Shown one piece after another: positions 44,153 to 53,565 of a DNA stretch of 64,000 nt (position 1 is its first letter; each line of letters begins with the position of its first letter). Source of the DNA: Methanolobus chelungpuianus (GTDB lineage: Archaea; Halobacteriota; Methanosarcinia; Methanosarcinales; Methanosarcinaceae); assembly GCF_024500045.1 (NCBI RefSeq), contig NZ_JTEO01000004.1:62001-126000 (forward strand), written 5' to 3'. The position numbers were made by a program, and so were the translations under genes. The notes beneath the pieces were generated by a model. That model searched no databases. It worked only from the letters and a program-made list of their open reading frames with translations, and was not told the origin of the DNA.

Positions 44153-45058
44153 GTGCCGGTGATAGTCGCCAGGGATCTCGTAAAGAAATATAAGGATACT
44201 CTTGCGGTGGACAACATAACCTTCTCTATAGAGGAAGGGGAGGTGTTCGGTTTCCTGGGGCCTAACGGTGCCGGAAAGACCACTACCATGCGCATGATCC
44301 AGTGCGTTTCTCCCGTTACTTCAGGCAGCCTGGAAATATTCGGGATGGATGCCATGTCGCACCCCCGGGAAATAAAATCCCGTCTGGGGGTGGTTCCCCA
44401 GGAGAACAACCTTGATATGGATTTCACGGTGTATGAGAACCTTGTTGTGTTCTCAAGATATTTCGACATACCCCGCGGCGAGGCCGAAAGAAGGGCCACT
44501 GAGCTGCTGGAGTTCGTCCATCTGGAAGACAAGAAGGACACAATGACAGAAAGCCTTTCAGGAGGGATGAAACGCCGTCTCATACTTGCCCGTGCGCTTA
44601 TAAACCGTCCCCGGATGCTTATACTGGATGAGCCCACGGTAGGCCTGGACCCACAGGCACGGCACATGATATGGGACAAGCTCCGTGCCCTGAAAAAACA
44701 GGGAGTGACAGTGGTGCTGACATCCCATTATCTCGACGAGGTCGAGAAACTCTGTGACCGGCTGGTCGTGATGGATTACGGTAAGATCCTTGTTGAGGGC
44801 AGCCCCTCGCAGGTCATCAGGGAATATGTGGGCTCCGGTATCGTCGAGGCTGAGAACAACCCTGAGCTTATTGAATGCCTGAAGAGGAAAGAGGCCTCCT
44901 ATGAGGTCATAGGGGACCTCGTTCATATCTATACCGATAACCCTAAACAGATAGCAGAGTTCCTGACAATGGAATGTTCCATATCCAAGATGAGTGCAAG
45001 GCCGGCAACCCTTGAAGATGTTTTCCTCAAGCTTACGGGCAGGAGGCTGAGGGAGTGA
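44153..45058 (+). CDS. ABC transporter ATP-binding protein (drug/daunorubicin-resistance type)
   Basis: The 301-residue ATPase has Walker A GPNGAGKTTTMR (about 39-50), signature ESLSGGMKRRL (about 134-144), Walker B LILDEPTVGLDP (about 158-169) and the H-loop TSHYLDE. The C-terminal extension fits the DrrA/ABC-2 exporter subclass. GTG at 44153 is preceded by AAGGGTGA. The permease gene begins in a 4-bp overlap (GTGA). Confidence 0.93.
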   Translation: MPVIVARDLVKKYKDTLAVDNITFSIEEGEVFGFLGPNGAGKTTTMRMIQCVSPVTSGSLEIFGMDAMSHPREIKSRLGVVPQENNLDMDFTVYENLVVFSRYFDIPRGEAERRATELLEFVHLEDKKDTMTESLSGGMKRRLILARALINRPRMLILDEPTVGLDPQARHMIWDKLRALKKQGVTVVLTSHYLDEVEKLCDRLVVMDYGKILVEGSPSQVIREYVGSGIVEAENNPELIECLKRKEASYEVIGDLVHIYTDNPKQIAEFLTMECSISKMSARPATLEDVFLKLTGRRLRE

Positions 45059-45846
45059 GAATATCCGAATATTTCCGGCTTCCTAGGGTGAGCTCCAAAG
45101 CGTATACTGTCTGGCAGCGGAACAAGGATGTTTTCATGAAGGATATCAAGCTCAATTTCCTCCCTCCTTTCATCGAGCCCCTGCTCTATCTGGTGGCCCT
45201 GGGATTCGGGCTCGGCAGGTTCGTGGAGAGCATAGACGGCGTACCCTATGCCAAGTTCATAGCTCCTGCCCTCATTGCTATTTCCGTGATGTACGCCTCG
45301 TTCTTTGAATGCAGCTACAGCTCCTACGTGCGCATGTACTACCAGAAGACCTTCGATGCCATTATCGCAACCCCTGTGACCATAGAGGACGTCATCGCGG
45401 GGGAATTGCTCTGGGGTGCCACCAGGAGCATGGTGAATGCCACAGTGATGATCCCCGTGATAGCACTGTTCGGGCTGATAGACATCCGCTATGCATTGCT
45501 CATAATCCCCTTCGCGTTCCTGGGCGGCCTGTTATTCGGGGCTATCGGCATGTGTTTTACGGCAGTGACTCCCAATATAATGTCCATCAACTATCCTGTG
45601 CTGTTGTTCATCACTCCCATGTTCCTGTTCAGCGGCACCTTCTTCCCGCTGAACGCACTTCCTGAACCCATACAGTACTTTGCCATAGCTTTCCTGCCGC
45701 TCACTCATATTGTCAACGGCATCCGGCTGATAGGCTATGGCACACTTGAACCCGTGATACTCTTTGATCTTGCGTGGATCGTGGTTGTCTGTGCTGTCCT
45801 GCTGGTGATCTCCATAAACATGATGAAGAAAAGGCTTATTGTTTAG
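45055..45846 (+). CDS. ABC-2 type transporter permease
   Basis: The 263-residue protein has six membrane segments of the ABC-2 family and the conserved region FAFLGGLLFGAIGMCFTAVT (about 156-175) followed by FITPMFLFSGTFFPLNALPE (about 184-203). With the preceding ATPase it forms an exporter. The substrate is unknown. Confidence 0.9.
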   Translation: MRISEYFRLPRVSSKAYTVWQRNKDVFMKDIKLNFLPPFIEPLLYLVALGFGLGRFVESIDGVPYAKFIAPALIAISVMYASFFECSYSSYVRMYYQKTFDAIIATPVTIEDVIAGELLWGATRSMVNATVMIPVIALFGLIDIRYALLIIPFAFLGGLLFGAIGMCFTAVTPNIMSINYPVLLFITPMFLFSGTFFPLNALPEPIQYFAIAFLPLTHIVNGIRLIGYGTLEPVILFDLAWIVVVCAVLLVISINMMKKRLIV

Positions 45847-45918
45847 GATCACCTGCAACCTGTAAGCGGTCCTCATGAAAGCAGCGATATCTTGATAAAA
45901 TATCTCGCAGATTGTGTA

Positions 45919-46839
45919 ATGATGAAAAAGCGTACCATAATGGCATTTTGCATACTTATGATCCTTTTCCTTGCAGCAGGCTGCATCGACGATCTTGTTC
46001 CTGTTGACCAGCAGGCAAGTACGGGGAACATATCCTCCTATGAGTTCGAGGCATTCACCAACCACAGTTTCATCGATGGGGATTTCCTGCCCACTGCCAC
46101 TTTCTATCTATCCCGGGAAGGCCATGCAAATGTTGTCTACATGGTACAGAATGAATCTGTCATAGACATAATACCCCTTGAAGACCTGAGTTCCTCCAAT
46201 GAGGAACCTGTAACAGACATCGTTGTCATTGCAAGCAGTGCCGGTGGTGTGAATGCATCTGCCCGTATGTTCGAGGAGCTTTCAGCATCATCTGAAGCCA
46301 CCCCCGTGAACTATACTCTTTCTGAGGACGTGGTTCGCGGGCAAAAACATGTGTATCTTACGTTCAGTGAGCCTGTAACAGGCTTTGTAGCCTTCACGAT
46401 GTCAATCCCCAGGGGCCAAGATTTCCTGCATGTCACAACACCGCCATCTGTTGTGCGCTTCGTTATACCGGAGGGCTATACCACAGGTAATTCTCTGATC
46501 GGTAAGACAACTCCCGCACCCGATGATATATATTATGATTCCTCTGGCAGGAGGAACCTTGTCTGGATAAGCCCAGGAACGGCTTCAGGCGGCATACTCG
46601 AAAGGCTGCAGAGTTTCTCTAACAATACCGACTCCCAGGTAGAACAGATACCCCGTGCAATAAGTGTCAAGTACTATTCGGAGTCAGCACCCCGGGGTCT
46701 TCTGATCGCGACCCTTGTACTGGGTTTGGCCGCGTTCCTTGTGCTTTCAGGATACAGGCGTGAGAGAAAGAGACTTGCCACGATAAGGCAGGATGTTGAG
46801 AGCCGGTATAGTGACAGGGATAGGAAGAAAAAGCAATGA
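45919..46839 (+). CDS. Probable surface lipoprotein with C-terminal membrane helix
   Basis: The N-terminus has a lipobox-like sequence (MAFCILMILFLAAGCIDD), so Cys near residue 22 may be lipid-modified. A beta-rich ectodomain of about 240 residues follows. Then comes a membrane helix (GLLIATLVLGLAAFLVLSGY) and a short basic tail. Its start is uncertain (45919 preferred, TTG 45892 possible). It follows the ABC exporter by 72 bp. I recognise no precise family. Confidence 0.6.
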   Translation: MMKKRTIMAFCILMILFLAAGCIDDLVPVDQQASTGNISSYEFEAFTNHSFIDGDFLPTATFYLSREGHANVVYMVQNESVIDIIPLEDLSSSNEEPVTDIVVIASSAGGVNASARMFEELSASSEATPVNYTLSEDVVRGQKHVYLTFSEPVTGFVAFTMSIPRGQDFLHVTTPPSVVRFVIPEGYTTGNSLIGKTTPAPDDIYYDSSGRRNLVWISPGTASGGILERLQSFSNNTDSQVEQIPRAISVKYYSESAPRGLLIATLVLGLAAFLVLSGYRRERKRLATIRQDVESRYSDRDRKKKQ

Positions 46840-46867
46840 CTGCAGATCCTGGATTCTGCTCCTTTCT

Positions 46868-47608
46868 TTATAATTCAAAGCTCATGCCGTCATAGGCCAG
46901 GGGATATTCCTTTGCCGCCTCATCATGCGGTTTGAAGAAGTGGCTTAGGTGAGTGAATATGACTTCCTTTGCCCCGATCTCCCTGGCAAGGTCCCATGCC
47001 TCCTCCGTGTTCATGTGCTTCTTGACGCCTACAGTGGGAGGCACTATGGCATCTGTTATCAGCAGGTCCGGGTCCATGATATGCTGCATGCTTCTTTTGG
47101 GAATGTTCCTCTGGGAATCCCCTGTTATCACGACTTTTTTCCCGGCGTGCCTTATGATGACCCCCACGGGCTTCTTAGCAGGCGGGTGCACCACGTCGAA
47201 CAGGGTAAATTCCAGTCCTATAAGGCTGAAAGGCTCGTAGGGAGACACAATATGTCTTTTGGGGTGCATGAATTTCAGGTAGTCGAAGATATAGTCTACT
47301 GTTTCTTTCAATCCGTATACATCCACATTGTACTGTACCCTGTGGAATTCGGGAAAGCCTGCAAAATGATCATAATGGGCGTGAGTCCATATCACCCCGT
47401 CAATGCGCCCTGTCCCGTGTTCGAGCATCTGGGCCCGCAGGTCCGGCCCGGTATCTATCAGTACAGATCCGCTGTCAGACTCCACCAGCACCGCAGCCCT
47501 GCTTCTCCGGCTCTTGCCTCCGCGATGAGCATCCTGGCATGCCGGACAACTACATCCGATCACAGGTGTCCCGGTAGCGTCACCTGTACCCAGAAGAGTT
47601 ATTCTCAT
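46868..47608 (-). CDS. Metallo-beta-lactamase fold phosphodiesterase (PhnP-like)
   Basis: The 246-residue protein starts RITLLGTGDATGTPVIGCSC (2-21), with the zinc-site THAHYDHFAGFPE (about 79-91), VVITGDSQR (about 151) and late FTHLSHFF. Two conserved cysteines (CSCPAC) recall PhnP-type cyclic phosphate phosphodiesterases. It follows the AAA ATPase gene on the same strand with about 10 bp between them. Confidence 0.85.
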   Translation of the reverse strand: MRITLLGTGDATGTPVIGCSCPACQDAHRGGKSRRSRAAVLVESDSGSVLIDTGPDLRAQMLEHGTGRIDGVIWTHAHYDHFAGFPEFHRVQYNVDVYGLKETVDYIFDYLKFMHPKRHIVSPYEPFSLIGLEFTLFDVVHPPAKKPVGVIIRHAGKKVVITGDSQRNIPKRSMQHIMDPDLLITDAIVPPTVGVKKHMNTEEAWDLAREIGAKEVIFTHLSHFFKPHDEAAKEYPLAYDGMSFEL

Positions 47609-47617
47609 GAAAACCAC

Positions 47618-48895
47618 TTAGGTCGTAGCATCGTACTCATTGGTCTTGAGCATGGCCCGCTCGTCAAACTTTGCAATGGCACTGAGCAGGTCCTTCTGGT
47701 TCAGCTCCATGCGCTCGGTCACAAGTGCACTGAGCACACATTCCCTGATGACCATACGCAGGTCTGAACCACTGTAGCCATGTGTAAGGGATGCGATCTC
47801 CTGCGTGTCGAAATCTCCCTGGATCTCCTTTGTGACGATATCAAGTATCTTCTTGCGCATGTCGGTGTCCGGAAGCGGGAACTGCATGATGTCGTCAAAA
47901 CGCCTCCATGCAGCTGTATCAAGCATCTTGGGATGGTTGGTGGCGGCCAGCAGGAGCACGCCGTCATTGGTGAGGCTGATGCCGTCGATGGCCTTGAGGA
48001 GGGTGTTGACCGCTCTCTTCAGGGCCGCGTGCTCATCCGAGGAGCGGGTCTTTGCGATAAAGTCGAACTCATCAATGAAAAGTATGCAGGGGCTCAGTCT
48101 TTTTGCAAGCGCGAAGACCCTGTCGATGTTCTTGGCTGTCTCACCCAGGTACTGGTCAGTGATCATGGACAGGCGCACTTCCACAAAGGGGATGGCAAGG
48201 TGCTCTGACATTGCCTTTGCAAGTGATGTCTTTCCGGTCCCGGGCGGCCCTACCATCAGGATCTTTCCAACGTCATAGAGGCCGATACGCTTCAGGTATT
48301 CCCTATACTGGATGGCCTTGACGATCTTACGGACATCATCTTCCTGGGCAGGGGTGAGGATAAAGTCTTTCAATGTCTGCCGGATGTCCTCGGGGGCACT
48401 GATATGGGCGAGCTTGAGCATATCTGCGCCTCCATCCTCTTTTTCTATCTCCTGCATGAGGGATTCTATCCACTCCCTGTCTACTTCCTTGGGCCTGACC
48501 TTTGTCCTGGCGGTGCCGTAGTCCGCACCACTCACATGCTTCTTCTCATAGTAGTAGGCCAGCGTGGGGTTCTGGGAGATCCTGTCCATTGCTCCTTCCC
48601 TCTTCTGGAACCAGTCCGCGCCCACTTCAAGGGCTGTAATCTTGACCGAGAAATCCACTTCATCTATGCTGACAAAGGGCAGCGAGTTCAGCATACCGTT
48701 TATCTTGCTGATCTCGAACATCTTTTCAATGTCCAGTGTTTTCATTCTGATGGGTTTGGGTACAGTTCTCTGCTCCCTGTTCCAGTAGTACTTACGGATG
48801 TTCTTGGGAAGGTCGTTCACATCCAGTTGCGGGTACTTGTTATATACTTGTGCAGTGAGCAGCAGCTCAATGATATCAAACGTTGTATCGGACAT
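47618..48895 (-). CDS. Archaeal AAA ATPase
   Basis: The 425-residue protein has a single AAA domain: Walker A VGPPGTGKTSLAKA (about 214-227), Walker B CILFIDEFDFIAKTR (about 270-284), sensor-1 LLAATNHPKM and the arginine finger in AAWRRFDD. The N-terminal 190 residues are helical and lack the CDC48 N-domain. The start is taken at ATG 48895, with AGGT upstream. The substrate is unknown. It may act with the MBL-fold protein just downstream. Confidence 0.85.
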   Translation of the reverse strand: MSDTTFDIIELLLTAQVYNKYPQLDVNDLPKNIRKYYWNREQRTVPKPIRMKTLDIEKMFEISKINGMLNSLPFVSIDEVDFSVKITALEVGADWFQKREGAMDRISQNPTLAYYYEKKHVSGADYGTARTKVRPKEVDREWIESLMQEIEKEDGGADMLKLAHISAPEDIRQTLKDFILTPAQEDDVRKIVKAIQYREYLKRIGLYDVGKILMVGPPGTGKTSLAKAMSEHLAIPFVEVRLSMITDQYLGETAKNIDRVFALAKRLSPCILFIDEFDFIAKTRSSDEHAALKRAVNTLLKAIDGISLTNDGVLLLAATNHPKMLDTAAWRRFDDIMQFPLPDTDMRKKILDIVTKEIQGDFDTQEIASLTHGYSGSDLRMVIRECVLSALVTERMELNQKDLLSAIAKFDERAMLKTNEYDATT

Positions 48896-49031
48896 ATTCT
48901 TACCTGATAGCATGAAGTCAAACTAAGGGTTTGCAGGTTTTTGTAATCGTTCAGACATTACATATAAGGCTTCATTTCAAATATATCTTTTGTATAGAAG
49001 TAATTTAATAAGCTCCTTAATATGCCGGCAA

Positions 49032-49559
49032 TTATTTCCGTAAAACCTCGTCCGCAAGACAGAGCCTGCCTGAGGAGGGTTCGTATATCTCTCCGGAGCT
49101 TTTCATCTTCTCAAGGATTGTCTCCAGCTGCTGTTCATTGATCCCATGCTCCAGTGCAAGGGCTTCCAGCATCCCTGTCTCCAGTTGTCCCCCGTTCGAG
49201 CTGAGCAGCTTAAGAATTATCTGCCTCGGGTTCCTTTTGGATGGCTGCCTTTTGTCCTTAAAACCTGCGGGGTCGATCTCAGGCTCATCCGATACAAGGG
49301 ATGCCCTGTTATCCTCGATCCCGGATATGACCGCAAGCTCGCCCTTCATCTGCTCTTCCAGATTGTGCACTCTGGCCTGCAGGACCGTTCTTGCAGATAC
49401 TGCCTCTTCCAGGCTGTCAGATGTATGGAGAAGGCGCAGTTTGCGGATATCAAGGGATGCTCCGCATTTCTGGCACCTGGTCTTCTTCGCTCCTCCAAGT
49501 TCAAGTATCTGGGCGTGTTCCCTGCACCTGGGACAGACTATCACTCCGAATGCCGGCAT
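49032..49559 (-). CDS. Zinc-ribbon/winged-helix protein (DUF5817 type)
   Basis: The 175-residue protein has a zinc ribbon at the start (VCPRCREHAQ, then TRCQKCGASL, Cys at about 9, 12, 29, 32), a coiled-coil middle (SARTVLQARVHNLEEQMKGE) and a C-terminal winged-helix region (RQIILKLLSSNGGQLETGML). The family occurs in methanogens and haloarchaea. Its role, probably in nucleic-acid handling, is not known. Confidence 0.75.
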   Translation of the reverse strand: MPAFGVIVCPRCREHAQILELGGAKKTRCQKCGASLDIRKLRLLHTSDSLEEAVSARTVLQARVHNLEEQMKGELAVISGIEDNRASLVSDEPEIDPAGFKDKRQPSKRNPRQIILKLLSSNGGQLETGMLEALALEHGINEQQLETILEKMKSSGEIYEPSSGRLCLADEVLRK

Positions 49560-49646
49560 GTCAGCTCCTTAAAACTCCTTAGTTATCCAGGAAGTATTAA
49601 CTATAAATACTAGTTGCATAAATGATTGAACGTCCGGGATGAGAAC

Positions 49647-50090
49647 ATGATACGCAGGGCTATACTGGCTGACATACCTCAGATGGTGCAGGTGGAGAAC
49701 CTGTGTTTCCCCGTGCCATGGCCTGATTTTTTGTTCAAGGCCCATCTTAATAATCCGGGCTTTGTGGCGTATGAGGAGGAAGGCCTTGTCCTCGGCTATG
49801 CCATGGTTGGTGACTTCAGAGGGAAGGCCCATCTCCAGAACATTGCAGTGCACCCTGACTTCCGCAGGCAGGGTATTGGGACGGAGCTGATTGAGTGGTG
49901 TATAGACCTCGTAAGGCTTTACGGCTATCGTGAGATGGTGCTTGAGGTCAGGGAAAAGAACACCGGCTCACAGGCATTCTATTCAAGCAACGGCTTTAAG
50001 GTAAGCAGGACTGTCGAAGGATATTATATGGATGACAATGCGATCGTTATGAGCAGGAAGATATATGCTCTTCCCCTTCCCGAGGCTTAG
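49647..50090 (+). CDS. rimI: Ribosomal-protein-alanine N-acetyltransferase RimI
   Basis: The 147-residue GNAT enzyme has NLCFPVPWPDFLFKAHL (about 17-33), the acetyl-CoA motif LQNIAVHPDFRRQGIGTELI (about 68-87) and VREKNTGSQAFYSSNGFK (about 108-125). Archaeal RimI-type enzymes acetylate protein N-termini. ATG 49647 is preceded by GGGATGAG. A TTG seven codons upstream is unlikely. Confidence 0.92.
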   Translation: MIRRAILADIPQMVQVENLCFPVPWPDFLFKAHLNNPGFVAYEEEGLVLGYAMVGDFRGKAHLQNIAVHPDFRRQGIGTELIEWCIDLVRLYGYREMVLEVREKNTGSQAFYSSNGFKVSRTVEGYYMDDNAIVMSRKIYALPLPEA

Positions 50091-50102
50091 GTGCCTGCAC
50101 AG

Positions 50103-50768
50103 CTATTTTCCAAACCTTCTCTGCCGCTTCTGGAAATCCCGTATTATCCTGAGGATGTCCAGTTTCCTCATGTTGCGCCAGTTCACATCCGTAAAATAGA
50201 GCTCAGAGTATACGGACTGCCAGATAAGGAAATCCGACAGGTGCTTGCCTCCCGAGCGGATGAAGATGTCCGGCTCGTGCTTTACCTTCAGCCGGGATTC
50301 GATGGTCGCCTCCGTGATATCTGAAGGCGATATCTTCCCCTCCTCTACTTCTGAGAGAACAGATAACACAGCTTTAGTGACCTCTTTTCGCCCTCCGAAC
50401 CCTACCGAGATGTACACCAGCAGTTCCTTACCCTTCCTGCCGGCACTGAGTTCGCCGTCAGCGGTGTAGATCTCATAGCCCACTTCAGGTGGCATCTTTG
50501 AGAGTAGGTCCGAGAGCTTGTGTGCGAGCTTTCCTATCATTTCCGTCCTGAGCAGCTCCTCGGTGTCCAGTACATCTACGTAGATGCTTGTAATGCTGAT
50601 ATCCAGCTGCCTGCACCATGATATGTAGTCCTTCATCTTCCCGAGGCCGTTTGAATATAGCAGGTCTGTCTCGGAAAGCACGAGGGATACATGCTTGGGC
50701 ACTCTTGCAGATGTTCTTTCTATCTGCCCCAGCAGGTAACTCTCGTACATAGATGTGATAACGCTCAT
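50103..50768 (-). CDS. Cis-prenyltransferase homologue lacking the catalytic start motif (NgBR/Nus1-like)
   Basis: The 221-residue protein shares the second half of UppS enzymes: SGGKHLSDFLIWQSVYSELY (about 171-190) and FTDVNWRNM. The N-terminal motif that should carry the catalytic Asp (MDGNxRWA in active enzymes) is replaced by LSETDLLYSNGLGKMK. That is the pattern of the non-catalytic subunit of heteromeric enzymes, which are known in eukaryotes and reported for Methanosarcina. A catalytic partner is expected elsewhere in the genome. A role in dolichol-type lipid carrier synthesis is inferred. Confidence 0.82.
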   Translation of the reverse strand: MSVITSMYESYLLGQIERTSARVPKHVSLVLSETDLLYSNGLGKMKDYISWCRQLDISITSIYVDVLDTEELLRTEMIGKLAHKLSDLLSKMPPEVGYEIYTADGELSAGRKGKELLVYISVGFGGRKEVTKAVLSVLSEVEEGKISPSDITEATIESRLKVKHEPDIFIRSGGKHLSDFLIWQSVYSELYFTDVNWRNMRKLDILRIIRDFQKRQRRFGK

Positions 50769-50818
50769 GGACTATCCCTGAAAATGTGTTGTCTGCTGTT
50801 CATTTTGTGGGTGAGTGG

Positions 50819-52000
50819 TCACTTTGCGGTGGATACTATCTTCACAACGTCACCGTTGTTGAGCTCGTGCTTCTCGCCCAGGCGCATTTTCGTCTTTGCA
50901 TCCACTGCATAAAGGAAGTGGCTTCCTATATCGGTGTGTATCTTGTAGGCGAGATCATGGGCTGTTGAGCCTTTCTTCATGAGGAACGCGTCAGGGAGCA
51001 TCCTGTCGTTCTTGTCGGACCATTTGCCTTCATCCTCCACCGGGTACACGACTATGAGGTTGAGCAGTTCGAAAACCGCCTTGTTGATGCATTCCTGGAT
51101 GCCTGTACCGCCAGTCTTCATGAGCAGGGCATGTACGCTCTCCAGGCCTTTTTTCTGGGCGGGCGTGAGGTCCGGCTTGATGATCGTGAAGTCGTCATCC
51201 CCTGAGTTATACCTGATGGCTCCTCCCTTTGATGCTGATCTGAGCACAACCTCGGCGGCTGCGCTGGTGGGCACCACTATCTGGTCCAGTGACTTCAGGT
51301 TGCTCACAAACTCCGCAGGGGCGATGTCCGCCTTGTTGGCTGCTATCATCATTGGCTTGCTGAGGATGCGCACGGCATCACATAGCCTGACGAGGTCGTC
51401 GTCGCTCCATTTGACATGGTTGTGGTCGAGCCTGCATTCGGAAAGTGAGCATATTACATGGTACTCGTCAACCCCCGCGCCGGCAAGCTGTTCGGAGAGG
51501 ACTTTCTCGATCTTGAGCCCTTCGGCCTGTATCTTGCGTGCCAGCCGGTCCCAGTTGCGTTTGAGGATGCCGAACATCCACATGGTTATCTCGCGGTTGA
51601 GGAAATCGATGTCATCCATCGGATTGTGGCTGCCCACGTCTATGGGGTTGCCCTCGATGTCGGTACCCCCCGAGGCGTCAATGACATGAATGATGGCCTG
51701 CGCCTGCCGCAGCTCGTCCAGGAAGGTGTTGCCAAGCCCCCTGCCGAGATGGGCATCCGGCACGAGCCCTGCGACGTCAATGAGCTCCACAGGCACGTAG
51801 CGGATGCCGTCAACGCAGTGCCCGCAGCGCTTTGGCCGCGCCACGCAGGGACACTCGGTGCGCACATAGGTAACCCCGCGGTTGGCATTGATGGTGGTGA
51901 ACGGATAATTCGCTATCTCCACATCCGCCATTGTGGCGGCCTTGAAGAATGTGGATTTCCCCGCATTGGGTTTGCCTGCAAGTCCTATGGTCATTGACAT
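50819..52000 (-). CDS. ychF: YchF-type Obg-family GTPase/ATPase
   Basis: The 393-residue protein starts MSMTIGLAGKPNAGKSTFFK with the P-loop (about 9-16). It has the Obg-type VELIDVAGLVPDAHLGRGLG (about 71-90), base-specificity region IAANKAD (about 219) and a C-terminal TGS-like domain. Archaeal YchF proteins bind ribosomes and hydrolyse NTP. The next feature upstream is tRNA-Arg. Confidence 0.93.
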   Translation of the reverse strand: MSMTIGLAGKPNAGKSTFFKAATMADVEIANYPFTTINANRGVTYVRTECPCVARPKRCGHCVDGIRYVPVELIDVAGLVPDAHLGRGLGNTFLDELRQAQAIIHVIDASGGTDIEGNPIDVGSHNPMDDIDFLNREITMWMFGILKRNWDRLARKIQAEGLKIEKVLSEQLAGAGVDEYHVICSLSECRLDHNHVKWSDDDLVRLCDAVRILSKPMMIAANKADIAPAEFVSNLKSLDQIVVPTSAAAEVVLRSASKGGAIRYNSGDDDFTIIKPDLTPAQKKGLESVHALLMKTGGTGIQECINKAVFELLNLIVVYPVEDEGKWSDKNDRMLPDAFLMKKGSTAHDLAYKIHTDIGSHFLYAVDAKTKMRLGEKHELNNGDVVKIVSTAK

Positions 52001-52123
52001 GCTTAACTAATCACTGTTGCAGGATTTAACTTTTATCAATGCTTTTCCCCTGTCCCGCAAGTTCAATATCCTTTCAGGCGATAATCTTTATATCCAAGCA
52101 GGACATTAGAACACGAACCAAGT

Positions 52124-52195
52124 GTCCCGGTAGGGTAGCGGATATCCTTGAGGCCTGCGGAGCCTTAGACCCGAGTTCGATCCTCGGTCGGGACG
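52124..52195 (+). tRNA. tRNA-Arg (GCG)
   Basis: Acceptor GTCCCGG/TCGGGAC, anticodon stem GAGGC/GCCTT with loop CTGCGGA giving anticodon GCG, T stem CCGAG/CTCGG with loop TTCGATC, discriminator G. No CCA is encoded. An AT-rich island begins directly behind it, and I found no repeat of its 3' end by eye. Confidence 0.93.
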
Positions 52196-52364
52196 TAAAT
52201 TTTTATCCTTTTTTTGGGTTGGGTTGATGATGTCCACTCTTTCTTCAAGGAAATAATGTTCTGGGCACCTTTATTGTTTTGTGACGCTATAGCCATTAAA
52301 GATCGATGAAGTTAGTTTTCAAAACAGCCTATATATAATAATATAATTAAATTATATTAATACG

Positions 52365-52545
52365 AGACTGTCGAAAAAGTTGGCTCGTATGAAGATTAAA
52401 ACTAATTATAGCAACAATAGATAAGAATATACCAATTTCAGTTATATTCATAGTGGCCATTAATATTGATTTCTTAATTGTCTATTGCTATTTGACTCTG
52501 CTCACCGGGAGAAATTATCTTGTTTGGGGACTTTTCCGACAGTCT
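52365..52545. mobile_element. MITE-like element with 16-bp terminal inverted repeats
   Basis: AGACTGTCGAAAAAGT (52365-52380) and its inverted partner ACTTTTCCGACAGTCT (52530-52545) match at 15 of 16 positions. The 181-bp span holds no gene, and I see no clear target-site duplication. Together with the flanking AT-rich sequence this fills most of 52196-52720, which has no protein gene. Confidence 0.65.
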
Positions 52546-52558
52546 TTTTTAATCTAAC

Positions 52559-52577
52559 TTTGACAGTCAAACTTGAG
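52559..52577. repeat. Left palindromic flank of the PRTase-DprA cassette
   Basis: TTTGACAGTCAAACTTGAG. Read in inverse orientation, the sequence at 54692-54710 matches it in 17 of 19 positions. The core TTTGACAGTCAAA is nearly palindromic, so the pair can be read as direct or inverted repeats. Confidence 0.65.
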
Positions 52578-52720
52578 CTGAAAGATTTTAAAATTCGCTA
52601 TTTAGAGAATACAACTATTACTAACATCTTTTTATAGTATACAGTAGCCTAAAACACTAAATGAAATTTATAACTTTCTACTTGAAATGAGTATTTGCAA
52701 AAAATATTATTGGTGAAATA

Positions 52721-53548
52721 ATGGAAGTCTGTAGTTTTCTAAGACTAAAGGAAAGTCAGATGTTTGGTAACACATATTTCTGCGAGCTTAATAATTTTGT
52801 TACATGTTGGCCAAACAATAATCCCTTTTGTCGTTTTTGTAAACACAACCCAAATAAAAAATCTCATAGTGCTGTTTATACCTTATCAGATAATGTTATA
52901 GCGGATTCAAAAAATATATGTGGGATGTTTTGCAGTCCTGAAGAGCATGAATTTATTTTAAAGAAAATATTCATAAACCCTCAAGAACATAAGTTAGCTA
53001 CGGAGCTTATTAAAAAATTTTCTCGAGAGGAGTACTTTGCCTTAGCGCTAAAATCGAATGTATGTTTTGGATTTTATTATCCAAAAAATAGAGGAGTAAA
53101 GTCCGAATTTAGCTCGTTGATTTTAGCTGTTAAGAATCAGAAAAAGGCTGCAGTTGAATTTTTCGTAAAGTTACTTATTGTTATTCTTTCAGATAAGGAA
53201 GAGTTCGTTATATGCGTTATACCCAGCCATGAAGCAGGACTAAAACCCTCGGGCATAAGAGACATCGCGAAAAGATTATGCAAAGAGCCTATAATTGACG
53301 GAACTGATATATTGGTCAGAAGTAAAACGATACCCTCAAAACATCAAAGTGGAGTTCGGGACTTGAGATTAGAGAGAGAATCCTTGGATGTTATAAATAA
53401 AAATAAAATAAAAGGTAGAAACATACTGCTTTTAGATGATGTAGCAACAACTGGTACTTCCTTAGTGGCCGGAAGAAGTAAACTATTGGAGGCAGGTGCT
53501 AAATCTGTTGCATCAATTGCATTAGGGCATACTCATATTACCTCTTGA
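52721..53548 (+). CDS. Phosphoribosyltransferase-fold protein, ShosT-like
   Basis: The 275-residue protein ends with a type I phosphoribosyltransferase core: PRPP loop ILLLDDVATTGTSLVAG (about 235-251) with two acidic residues and the TTGTS turn. The N-terminus carries a probable zinc site (Cys 21, 29, 37, 40 in ELNNFVTCWPNNNPFCRFCK). It lies 17 bp before a DprA-like gene. The same pair defines ShosTA, where the PRTase is the toxin and the DprA homologue the antitoxin. Base composition is much more AT-rich than the rest of the window, pointing to transfer. ComF-like competence function is the alternative reading, but this is a methanogen without a competence locus nearby. Confidence 0.78.
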   Translation: MEVCSFLRLKESQMFGNTYFCELNNFVTCWPNNNPFCRFCKHNPNKKSHSAVYTLSDNVIADSKNICGMFCSPEEHEFILKKIFINPQEHKLATELIKKFSREEYFALALKSNVCFGFYYPKNRGVKSEFSSLILAVKNQKKAAVEFFVKLLIVILSDKEEFVICVIPSHEAGLKPSGIRDIAKRLCKEPIIDGTDILVRSKTIPSKHQSGVRDLRLERESLDVINKNKIKGRNILLLDDVATTGTSLVAGRSKLLEAGAKSVASIALGHTHITS

Positions 53549-53565
53549 TAATATAGGGAGACAAC

